64,000 nt of DNA from Nymphaea colorata (lineage: Eukaryota; Streptophyta; Magnoliopsida; Nymphaeales; Nymphaeaceae): assembly GCF_008831285.2 (NCBI RefSeq), contig NC_045139.1, positions 64,501 through 128,500 on the forward strand. The letters are read 5' to 3'. This document shows, in pieces, positions 35,345-46,010 of the stretch (position 1 is its first letter; each line of letters begins with the position of its first letter). The translations under genes were made by a program, and so were the position numbers. Under the pieces are notes generated by a model. It searched no databases. It saw only the letters and a list, made by a program, of their open reading frames with translations, and was not told the DNA's origin.

Positions 35345-37304
35345 TTATGTGTGCAATTTTTACTGTACATTGTAAAAGCTTGAAGAAATCGATCAAGAAA
35401 AAATGTTGAACATGGTAACGGTCAGCTGTCTGTGCGTTTGAAGTAGCTCGCTAGGTCTGGTTTTGGTTATCACTGAATTAAAGGAAAAGGAATTCGATGG
35501 GTAGGGGGCCATGAGGGGATCTAGTGCTCCGAGGTTATGTTGCCGTCAAATGTAACGAGCCTGCAGATGTCTGTGTAGTGTATGTGGGGGGTTTACCGCC
35601 ATGGCCATCGGTTTTTGTTTTAACACGACCCCAAATAATTCATGTTCTAATACTGCGGGCACTCATCCCTATGTGTCTATTTTCTATGTTTATTTTTTAA
35701 ATTAAATTTTTACTAGGGGTGCGGAATAGTATTTTCAAAATCTTTACAAGGACCGAACAATGTGCCAAACTGAAAATTTTCAAAAAAATTATGCATTATT
35801 TTTATTTTTTTTTAAATGCTCCGGCCTTGATTATTGACGGCGATCCTAGAGTTCTACCATGAGGCCTTGTACGCACCGAGAAGCTTCTAATTGTTGATCT
35901 TACCACCTTCGGAATAACGAGAGAAAAACAAAAACAACATGAAGATGTCGTCGTCAGCAAGCTCATTAACTGGGTCGCAGCATGCCACTGTTAAAATAGC
36001 CGATGGATGATGCAGAAAAGCCATGGGGAGAGGGCATGACCGTGATGGTTGGTGATGCAACATGTGGACCTCCCCGTCCGCTCCCGTAATCTCTTCTCTT
36101 CTAGTTAAGGCTAAGAAGGAAAAGAGCAACTACACGTGGTCGTGGTCCCAATGCGCGCTGATCAGATCGTCCCCAAATACGCTCGCTTAATTACATGGTG
36201 AGGATCTGCTGTAAAAACTAAATTACTCGATTCATATCACCGAAACAACGGAGTATTTCAAACGAAGGCACCATGCCATAATTTTGTCGCGAGAAATGTT
36301 CTCGATTATCCTCAAGAAAAGATCTCGACATCGCCGGCCCGGACGATCGATGTTTCTTTCGGACAAATCAGCCATCTTTCCACCTACAGCACGGCCACTG
36401 TACCATCGTGTCCACTCATCCAAATAACACTACACCTGAAAGCTATATATGCTTTCCACCCCATGTCACGTGACACTTTCTTTAGCATCACCATCCTCTC
36501 AGCATGGCGAGGTCCATCTCTTTCTCTCTCTCTCTCTCTCTCTTCACCTATCCTTTTCAAATCACTTATGTAATCCGCAACTTGTTCGCCACTTCAAATT
36601 TGAAGAGGTAGTCATAGCTTTTTAACACAATTATGTAATTATATATTATATAATATATGTATATGGCCTCAGCAAACATTCCATGTTATGATGTTAATGA
36701 TTTTTGTGAAAAAGCCAGTTATACAACTATTTAGAAACATATGTGCCATGTTTCTTGAAATGTTAACTAACGAGTTTTAAAGTACCAAAACGTTCAGATC
36801 ATTGATTCTAAAAGTTTATCAAACCTTATCTATACATCCATACAAGGTCAGTATTCTTTTTTTTTTTTACTACAAGAAAATTATATTATTATTCGTTTCG
36901 TTAGGTTTTCTGGAACAAGCATTTTCTAACCTGGGTCACATTAAAAGGCACAAATGTAGGAAACTAAGGGCCACCAAATTTAGTGAAACAGTATATTGTG
37001 TGCCCATGTATATTTCTAGAGTTAGAGAAACACAATAGTGTAATATGCATGTATATCTCTTTGTCTGTCCACGTGTAGTGTAACACAATCTTGACATCTC
37101 ATTGTTGAACCAACGCACACAAGTCTATTCCTCTTAATAATGAGAGCGATAGGCTCAACATTCAGTAGCCATTCCTATCTCTTTCTCTCTCTTCCTATAT
37201 ATATATATATATCCATCTAAAGGTGGAGAGCTGAGAGAAAAACAAGACAATAAGTGTATGAACTGATACTAGATTATGAAAATGTCCACTACTTTTTTCC
37301 TTGC

Positions 37305-37380
37305 GATGGATAGAACTGTCTTGATTAGAGGGTTAACTGTTCATTGTGGTGGATAGAACTCTCTTGATTAGAGGGTTAAG
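37305..37380. repeat. 43-bp tandem duplication
   Basis: GGATAGAACT-TCTTGATTAGAGGGTTAA occurs at 37308 and again at 37351, with one internal substitution. Confidence 0.85.
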
Positions 37381-38155
37381 TAATTCTGAAAAGACGGAGT
37401 CAACATTTCATATATATATATATACAAATATATATAGGAAGAGGGAGAGAGAGAGGAAATTTAGGTCTTCATAACTAATTGAGACAATCCTGACTCTTGA
37501 GTTTATATATTGCTGTATTGATTTAATGATAGGAGATGTAAGTCCTAAAGTTAGAGATTGAATAGTTAAGATATATGAAGATTCCCTGCGTATGTATTAG
37601 ATGCTAACGACCTAGTTGTCGGGGGATCCTAAACTATCTTGCTATTTTTTTTTTTTTCCGAGGAAAGATATTGAAAGAGCAGTTAGGACTCTGCTAACGA
37701 TTGGTTGCCAGAATATATTCACCTACGGGTTTTGTAAAAAAATGGCCAATCAGTTTTCTCCCCTTTTCTCTTAACAGCCATATGTGATACGCTCGAGAAC
37801 TATAACACATACTGTTTGCATTGAATACTGTTGTAAAAATCAGCTTGTATAGGTCATTTGAATCAAATAAATCAATTGACTTTGATTCTATGGGGACTCG
37901 ATTCATAAACTCATGTTGATGACAATGTTGACAACTATGGAGTGGGGGGCAGGGCCCAATTGGGTACCAACTCCAATAAGTAGATGGTCCATTTAGCTCG
38001 GCTTTCTTAATCAAGCTCAAAGTGGGGATGGCCAAGATCCGCGTGGATGAGACAGCCTCCTATCATTGAATCGTTCCTGTCCCAGCCCCTGTCTCCACGT
38101 CCACCACTACCTATTCTTTTTCATCCTTCCTTTTTTTTTCTTTTTCTTTTATGTT

Positions 38156-38184
<29 letters not shown>
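38156..38184. repeat. (GA)n microsatellite
   Basis: About fourteen GA units following a T-rich stretch. Confidence 0.93.
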
Positions 38185-38186
<2 letters not shown>

Positions 38187-39873
38187 TCCCAAATTTTTTC
38201 ATGGCGCAGCTTCTTTTCATTTGCTGGGCCCTTCAATATCTTAAAAAGATTCCGTTTGAAGAATAGAAAGTGAAACGTAGGCAAGGGAAAAGGCAGGAGT
38301 GATGTTGATAATCTTGGCTGCCACCCTCTCAGAATTGGTCATTGAAAGGGTTGCTTCTCTTCACGACAAGCGGTTTAATTTAGATGGATGTCGTATTGCA
38401 CCAAACCAAGTTTCAAACCGAAGTACTCCTGCTGTTAATAATCGCCTGCAAAGATAAACATTGAATGGTGAAGCACGGATCAGGCAATACAAAATCGGCA
38501 GGATGGAGGACCGATCAGCTGGTCCGCGTAAGGAGTTAAAGAGACAAGTCCAAGTTCCATCAGCTGCTCGTGTGTTAGGATCATGAAATAGAAACTAATT
38601 CATTTCACCGATGGTAGAGGTTCAAATTTTTTAATAATGATACACTTGGTGCAGACTGGTTGGGATGGGCATGGCGGTGGCCGGCTATTGGCATCTCTCA
38701 AAGGCCGGGGCGGGAGGGTAATGAGATAAAGCTGGAAAGGCAGACGCGTGGCGGAGTTTGATCGGCACAAAATTTGTTGCTGTATTCCTTCCAGTTTTTG
38801 TTGCTCCTTTTTATCTCTGTTCTAGGATATATCACCGTCAAAGCTTCAGGTGTCAACAACCAACCAATTAGCGTCTGTCTCCCCATGTAAGATTGACGTT
38901 TCGCAATAAACCTGCTTCACAGATCCCTCATTATTAATAAGATCTGACTAACGGCGATGCATCAGCCGCTGCCGTTGCACTTGTACCACAACTTTAATTT
39001 AATTTGACAATTGAACCGGGACAGAAGGACGGAGGAGAGGGCAAGTACGGTGTCCCTGCCGGGGCACTGGGCCGAGCCGGACCCGTGGCCCGGGTGGTGG
39101 GGAAGCTGCTGGTGCTGGTGCTGGAGACGGAGACCAAAACCAAAGCTTCTTCAACTTTGGCCCGGCTTCTAGCGGGAGACAGCTCAAGGTGCATGAACCA
39201 CCACTATAGGAACGGGGTCATTCGATGGTCTCCAGAAAATCTCGGGAAGCAAACCGGAAGGCAGCGCCAGCTACGTGATGCCGGCGTCGATCCCGATGCA
39301 ACCTACATAAATCTCCCATCCCATGATGACGTCCCTCTGTCTTCATATGGGGATCCCAGCGCCAACTCCCTCCCCGCCCAGAATGGGGCGGCCCACGGCA
39401 CCGGAGCTCCGCGTCTCCGGTACTCGGAAGCCCAATGACCGCCATATGGAAATCGGTCAAAGGCTGATCGTGGCCATCTTCCAATCACAACCTACCTAGA
39501 GAGAACTTTAACTGCAACCTGTGCGAGGAGGGGCCAGCGGCCAACACCGTAGGCGTGGTGCGTGGTCCCACCCATGCTTGTACCTGTCCACTGTTGCCAC
39601 CCCGAGCTGACGACGTATCTGGCAGGTGCAGCCACATTATTTAAAGTCTCCCTCTCTCTCAACCTCAGTCAGTCACCCCTTTTCGCTTTATGCATTTCCT
39701 TTTTATCTCTCGAGGAGGAAGTCCTCTTTGGTAAACATGCATCGAGAAGTTTCAAATCCATTCCATCGATCGATTCAGCTGCGGCAGTCTTCACTTCCGC
39801 TTAGGAACGTCCGATCAGACACCTCCATTCAATAATTGCTTTTGCTTTTTTTGGAGTTAAGGCCCGGAACCTC

Positions 39874-40205
39874 GTCCTTGCTTGGACTCGAAGAGTGTGT
39901 TTGGGACAGATCCGATACTCAATAACTTATGGGGTCGGTTCAGGTTAACCAGATTAAGCTTGATAAGTTATTTTTAATAACATTTTTATTAATCAAGTTC
40001 GATGAGTCCACTCATTGACCAATGACTTGTTGAATTCAAGTCCAAGTCACCAGTTTGCTAACTATAGAGCTCTCTTTTTTTCTTTCTCTCTCTATGGAAC
40101 TAGTCCTTGCTTGGACTCAAAGAGTATGTTTGGGACAGATCCGATACTCCATAACTTATGGCGTCGGTTCGGGTTAACCAGATTAAGCTTGATAAGTTAT
40201 TTTTA
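39874..40205 (+). repeat. Direct repeat, two copies of about 103 bp (229-bp period)
   Basis: Copies lie at about 39874-39976 and 40103-40205, both beginning GTCCTTGCTTGGACTC and ending GATAAGTTATTTTTA, with about six substitutions. The 126-bp spacer is unrelated. There is no terminal inverted repeat or obvious target duplication. This may be a local duplication or the remains of a small element. Confidence 0.85.
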
Positions 40206-42065
40206 TAAAGACTATTCATTAATAATTCATGAAAGAACACTTATTCATCGGGGAGAAGCCCTTCGCCTGCTCTAAAACCCACCCACTTAGTATCTATGAC
40301 AAAGTAGCTAAGATGATTTTTTTGCGCAAGCATAAAAGAAGAACTCTGTAACTATGTTTTTACAAGACGAAGGGAAGTTTAGAAGATAGGACGGCGTAGA
40401 AGACAAGATCTTCTTAATGCATACATAGTTGAAGATGACAGGTCAATCCTAACCAAGGCGCTTGAGTGATGAATGCTAAGCAATTGCCTGGCTGGAACTT
40501 CACACACGTACAATTAATCAAACCATGCTTTCAAGATAAATTGATAAAGCACGCACACGGTTTAGCCATTTTTTTAACAACTCCAGCACTGCTATAGTTG
40601 TAGAATGATTCCAGTTAACTGTATAGATTTCTAGCCATCAGGACATATATAAAGTGAAAGTGAAAGTGAATGACTTGGTGAGGGGAACGGCCAAACCATC
40701 ACCATCGCCATTCGCCGCCATAAAGTATGTGGGGATCTTATGGCCTTTGCGGCCGCCCGGCTATTGACACACACACACACGCATGCACATATTCTAGCAA
40801 TTATCCCCCTTCGTTATAAATCTCTTTCAAGAAGTAATTATCTTTTTACAAAAACTCATTTTGTGAGTGAAGATTTCAGGCTTTGAAGGATATGCAAAGG
40901 TTAATTGTGAAAGCTTCAACCATGGAAGTGGTTGATTGTTCTAAATTGACGACTCATGCACATTTTGAAGAACTTCCTTCATATGAAAAACTTTGTCTAC
41001 GGGAAAACGCGAACCAAGTTATGTAATTGAAAAATCCAAACAACTTGATCAATCTTGCAGTAGGGGCTATTGGAAAAATTAGAAGCCTAATGGTGAAGCT
41101 AAAAAGAAAGAAATCACATGATCAATGCTGAAGGTCAGATGAGGCATGCAAGTGGTCACCCAAATTGGGCATTAAGATATGAAAGCCAGTAAAAGACATA
41201 TATATGCAACTTAAGGGAAATTAGGGTCAAAGGAATTTAATTAAATTATGTTTCTTGGACATGCATTTTCTCGGCTTAGCATTTGTGAACTCGGAAAAGA
41301 AAGTGTTCAGAGCTAAACGGCATAGGTGATCACTTCACATTAGTTAAGTAACTATTAGCAATATTTCTGAACTTAGGGTTTTCACGCCGTTCTGTAACTA
41401 GGATACTATAGTCACCAATACAAATACAAAAAACAAATAAGAGAATATTAACTTCTCACGATAATTTGACTGTTTCTAATTTAATGAAGAACATTGTTTT
41501 TTTTTTTTTTTTTCTCTTAAATGCACATGGATTGTGCAATAATTTCAAATGTGGGTGCAACCGATATATAATCACAGTAAGGACACCAACTTTAGGAGAG
41601 AAACTAGATTTTCTTTTCGTAACACAGAACATACTTCTCTTTCGACAGGCACGTGCCAAATTAACACAAGAAAAAGCATAACGAAGTAAAAAATGTTTGC
41701 AACAAATAAAATTCATGTACAATTTGCTTGAGATTTCATGGTTCATGTACAACAGACCTATAACTCAATTTTGTGTTGCAGGTGTGTTGAGCATAGACGA
41801 AAACTTTATGAATTGACCGTATTTTTCAACTAGGCCAAAATTTCCCTAGAGTTAGGATTAATCTTTAAAAGTGGAGAAGAAGGTTTATCATGATCTTACA
41901 GACAAACTCTTTGCATGATTTTAGAAACATGGAAAATGTGTTGTTTGGTGCATCTAAACATAATTACAAGGTATAAAACGTGCTTTAATCTGTTTAAAAC
42001 AAAAAAAGCTAATTTTAAGGAAGTTACTATGAGACGTTTAACAATTAGAAAATCATGAACCAATC

Positions 42066-42067
<2 letters not shown>

Positions 42068-42099
<32 letters not shown>
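42068..42099. repeat. (AT)n microsatellite
   Basis: About sixteen AT units at the left edge of the repeat-rich region. Confidence 0.95.
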
Positions 42100-42101
<2 letters not shown>

Positions 42102-42104
42102 TGA

Positions 42105-42310
42105 TGGATTAGGCCCCATTGAGGGACAACTGCCATATAAGTCTGATGGATCAATGCACTCCGGTATAGCATCCAAGTATGGGATGCTTATGTTGGGATC
42201 ATGGGACTAGGAAACACAAACACCGACACCATAGATGTATGGAGAGTCGTCATGCTAGGTTTGAGAGAGGCCATACTCAGAGGTAGGGAAGACGTAACTC
42301 CCACCCACGT
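42105..42310 (+). repeat. Repeat-family unit, copy 1 (diverged)
   Basis: The order AGGCCCCATTGAG ... GTCTGATGGATCAATGCA ... GTCGTCATGCTAGGTTTGAGAGAGGCC matches, with many substitutions, the end of the 281-bp repeat plus its downstream flank at 45829-45995. It shows that the family existed before the Copia insertion. Distance to the equivalent point of copy 2 is about 0.7 kb. Confidence 0.6.
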
Positions 42311-42646
42311 TCAGCCGAAAAGCAGTTTGCAAAGTGGAGTGCGGAATATTTGGTTAATACCAACAATAGATGAGGAATTGAAGGGGTCAGAAATGTATAA
42401 TTCAGGTTAAGACACGATCTCTGTGCCATTGACAAAGGCAAACGAAGGGGAGGCGCTTGGTGAGGGAGTGAACGTGAGGGTGATGGAGCTAGAGAGGAAG
42501 GGATAGTGATGAAGAACTCACGCATGATGTAGACTTGTGGCGGGGGCAGACGCGGTGATGGCAAAGCTGAAGTTGCTAAGCAGTGTGTAGGGCCCCGGCC
42601 GTGACGGCCAAGAAGGCGTTCTTGGGGTTCGACCCCAAACGCCACG

Positions 42647-42927
42647 GAGCATAGAGAATCACATCAATAGAGGACTTTGTTGTCATATTATCGAATACCC
42701 TCTCTTGTTCCCTTTGTGTATCTCTGATTGAATCTCACATAAATGGAGTCTAATCAAATACCGAAATCTATTGTCGACTGTGATTGACCAAGCGAGATTG
42801 TAGTTCAAGTTCACAAAAGCATTCGGCCTCATTGAGCGAGCGGTGGCATATACGTCTATTGGAGCAATGCATTTAGGAACATTGTCCGAGTGCCTGACCG
42901 TAACATTGTGATCGGGAGGGTTTCAGA
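42647..42927 (+). repeat. 281-bp direct repeat, copy 2, cut by the Copia insertion
   Basis: Starting GAGCATAGAGAATCACATCA and ending GGGTTTCAGA, this is about 95% identical by eye to 45655-45935. The Copia 5' LTR begins at the next base (42928), while copy 3 runs on uninterrupted, so copy 3 represents an unoccupied version of the insertion site. Confidence 0.88.
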
Positions 42928-43291
42928 TGTTGGATAGTGGCCCTGAGCCCTATCCTTCCTTTGTAACTGTAAAGAAGATTCTGCAGTTACGAAATTAAAA
43001 TGAAAAATAAGTTTACAAATTTAATGTTTCCGTTTTCATTCTTACCATAACTCTCCATGCCATAACCGTAGCCGGGACTGGGAAAATCCTGAGATGCGGT
43101 CTATAAAACCCAACTTCTATTCATCTACCGGATGATGGTTGTGTAATCAACCTGCGCCTCTCAGAAGCAAACCCCCAAATCGATTTCTCTCTTGCTTCTT
43201 CCTTTTCTCTTCTATTTTGTCAAAGGTGCTGCTACTGCTGAGTCGTAGTTGAAGGATCGCTGAAGTTTCCGCTGCATACTCTGTACCAACA
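42928..43291 (+). repeat. 5' LTR of the truncated Copia element (364 bp)
   Basis: It has six-base perfect inverted ends (TGTTGG/CCAACA), a TATA-like box TATAAAACCC at about 43100, and lies one base from the primer-binding site. Confidence 0.85.
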
Positions 43292-43292
43292 T

Positions 43293-43304
43293 TGGTATCA
43301 GAGC
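43293..43304 (+). other. Primer-binding site, initiator tRNA-Met
   Basis: TGGTATCAGAGC, an exact match to the plant initiator-Met primer motif, lies directly after the LTR. Confidence 0.9.
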
Positions 43305-43325
43305 CAGGTTTTATCGAATTCAAAA

Positions 43326-45678
43326 ATGACTTCAAGAGTGGGAGCCTCTGAACTAGCTAAGACTGAAAAACTCAGTGGAAATAATTTTTATGCATGGAAA
43401 CGTATGATCATGTTGGCCTTAACTTTAGAAAGATTGATTTATGTGATCAACAAGTCCTTTCCTACTTTAGGAGACAAACCTACTGATGAGGAAAAGAAGG
43501 AATATGAGGCTTTTGAGAATGATAACTTGATGACCAAAACCATCATGTTAACATTCATGGAAGATGATTTGATCAGAGTGTTTGAAGACTGTCCAACAAC
43601 AAAAGATATGTTAGATAGTATTTCATCTAAATTCAACACCACTACTACTATGCATGTTCAATTGTTGCTAGAACAGTATACCTTGTATAAAATGAAGGAA
43701 TCAGATAGAGTTGTTGACCATGTTAACAAAATGTTGGTCATGGCTAAGGACCTAACAGTAGTGATAAATGTAATATCTGATAACATGCAAATATGAACCA
43801 TTCTGAATAGTCTACCACCTTCTTGGGATATGGCTGTTATAGCGTTGAGTCTTCAGTTTGACACTTTAACTCTAGAGAAACTCCCCATACAATTAGCTAT
43901 TCAGCAAGAACGTTTGATCAAGAAAAATGATGCAGAACTTATGAATGTTCAAGAAAAACCAACAAATCTTGCGCCTATAAGGTCTAAAAATTTTAAAAAG
44001 AAAAGCGATGGCAAGTTCAAAGACAATTTTGCAGGAACTTTAAGAACTCAAGGAACTGTAGTGAAATGCTATAGATGTGGAAAGCCAGGATACATAAAAA
44101 AGAACTGCATGACAAAATTCTCGAACAAAAAGGACAACAAGAGTCAGAACAACAAAAACAAAGGAAAAGATCACGAGAACTACAATGAAGAAGTCATTTG
44201 TGTTGTCTCAGAGTGCTTGTTTGCAGATGGAGATCTAACTGGTTGGTGGGTTGATTCGGGGGCTACTCGTCACATTGCAAAGACAAAAGAAGACATGATT
44301 CATATGGAAAACCTGAGTCCAGGAATGCAAAAAGTTTATATGGGTAACAATTCATACTGTGATGTAATGGGAGTTGGGACATATCGACTGAATGTTGATG
44401 GTACAAGCATCATTCTTACTGAAGTCTTGTATGTTCCCTCCATGCGGAGGAACTTAGTGTCAGTCCCGGCTTTGACTGGAAAATGTTTTGAAGTTCGTTT
44501 TGTTTCAGAAAAAGTTACAGTGGGAAAACATGGGAGGACCATGTTCGATGAAAAATATGTTAAGGAACATGGTATGTTTAAACTTAATGAAATGAATAAA
44601 TCTTCCAATTCTGCTTATATTGATTGTGCAATGAATGTGAGTACAAATCTATGGCATGAAAGATTAGGCCATGTAAGCATCAATAAGATGAAGACCTTAG
44701 CACAACAAGGTATTATACCTGACATAAATGTAAATGATTTCACGAAATGTAAAGCTTGTCTATATGGAAAGATGACAAGAAAACCATTTCCATCTGAAGT
44801 AATTCGGGCCACTGATTTATTGGAAATAATCCATACCGATATTTGTGGACATTTTAGAGTCCAAACACATAGTGGCAAGTTATACTTCATAACCTTTATT
44901 GACGACTTCTCAAGATTTGGTTATATTTATCTTATTAAATATAAGTCAGAAGCACTCGAAAAATTCAAGGAATATAAATATGAAGTCGAGAGACAACTTG
45001 GGAAAAATATCAAGGTTATAAGGTCTGATCGAGGAGGTGAATATACATCAAATGAATTCCTCGAACACTGCAAAGACCTTGAAATTAATAGTCAAAGAAC
45101 AATGCCTAGGATACCGCAGCAGAATGGTGTTGCTGAGAGGTGCAACAGAACCCTCTTAAATATGGTGAGATCCATGTTGGCAGGTGCACAATTACCCAAA
45201 GTTTTTTGGGGAGAGGCTGTGTTAACAGCCATGTATACTATAAATCGAGTGCCCTGCAAGGCAGTACCAACCACTCCTTAGTGTGAAACCAAACTTAAGA
45301 CATCTAAAGAGATGGGGATCTGTAGCACATGTAAAAGTTTTAAATCCAAAAATGAATAAACTGGATAGCAGATCAGTAAAATGTGTGTTTATTGGATATC
45401 CAAAAGGATGCAAAGGCTATAGATTATACCACTCTATTATGGGGCTCATAGAAAGTAGAGATGTAGAGTTTCTTGAAGAACTCAATAACAAAGACAATAA
45501 TCCAATGGAAGATCATAAAGATCTATTGGAGGATCTGATTTATTCAGATGATCAGTCTGACAATGAACCGACTGGGGATCAGTCTGGCAATGAACCGACT
45601 GGAGAACAGTCTGGTAATGAACCGACTGTGGATCAGTTTGACAATGAACCAACTGAGCATAGAGAATCACATCAATAG
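43326..45678 (+). pseudogene. Copia gag-protease-integrase, stop and frameshift, truncated before RT
   Basis: Gag starts MTSRVGASELAKTEKLSGNN. A TGA at 43794-43796 interrupts gag, and the same frame continues (TILNSLPPSWDMAV). The nucleocapsid knuckle reads CYRCGKPGYIKKNC, with Tyr where the CCHC finger has His. Protease has WWVDSGATRHI. Integrase has the HHCC finger (LWHERLGHVS, then CKACLYGK) and core residues in HTDICGHF, IRSDRGGEY and PQQNGVAERCNRTLL. A TAG at 45279-45281 and a small deletion shift the frame to 45283-45678 (KPNLRHLKRWGSVAHV). The end is an acidic tail of DQSGNEPTG repeats, fused to flanking repeat DNA. Confidence 0.9.
45550..45657 (+). repeat. 27-bp tandem repeat, four units, coding for DQSGNEPTG
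   Basis: Units of 27 bp (45550, 45577, 45604, 45631) each code for a nine-residue acidic repeat near the truncated end of the Copia protein, all in frame. Unit 4 merges with the start of the 281-bp repeat. Confidence 0.95.
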
Positions 45679-46010
45679 AGGACTCTGCTGTCATATTATT
45701 GAATACCCTCTCTTGTTTCCTTTGTGTATCTCTGATTGAATCTCACAAAAATGGAGTCTAATCAAATACCGAAATCTATTGTCGACTGTGATTGACCAAG
45801 CAAGATTGTAGTTCAAGTTCACAAAAGCATTCGGCCTCATTGAGCGAGCGGTGGCATATACGTCTATTGGAGCAATGCATTCAGGAACATTGTCTGAGTA
45901 CTTGACCGTAACATTGTGATCGTGAGGGTTTGAGACTCCAGACCAGTAGCAAAGGTGTACGAAGAATCGTCATGCCAAGTTCGGAAGAGGCCAGAATCAA
46001 TGGCGGGTGA
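45655..46010 (+). repeat. Repeat-family unit, copy 3 (uninterrupted)
   Basis: Bases 45655-45935 match copy 2. Bases 45936-46010 continue with a segment (CGAAGAATCGTCATGCCAAG) that is related to copy 1 at about 42230-42290. Confidence 0.8.

Larger units (their letters stand above)
35148..42104. other. bHLH 3' UTR, then intergenic
   Basis: No recognisable gene. The GC-richer patch at 39000-39440 is open in several frames on both strands but carries no domain I recognise. A CT tract lies at about 36518-36542 and an AT tract at about 37195-37212. Other repeats are listed separately. Confidence 0.5.
42928..45654 (+). mobile_element. Copia retrotransposon, 5' LTR to integrase, 3' half missing
   Basis: A 364-bp LTR (42928-43291) with TGTTGG...CCAACA ends is followed by a primer site (43293-43304) and gag-protease-integrase coding sequence. 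Reverse transcriptase, RNase H, polypurine tract and 3' LTR are absent. The coding sequence passes at 45655 directly into copy 3 of the flanking 281-bp repeat. The 3' end was therefore lost by a deletion or by recombination between flanking repeat units (inference). Confidence 0.88.

Noticed and set aside
39004-39488. Overlapping open frames on both strands (144 and 88 residues)
   Set aside because: They arise from locally high GC; no domain, no splice partners and no convincing start on either strand.
42647-43291. A longer 644-bp Copia 5' LTR including the 281-bp repeat
   Set aside because: The short version has six-base perfect TGTTGG/CCAACA ends, and copy 3 continues past the junction without LTR sequence, so the 281-bp part is flanking DNA.
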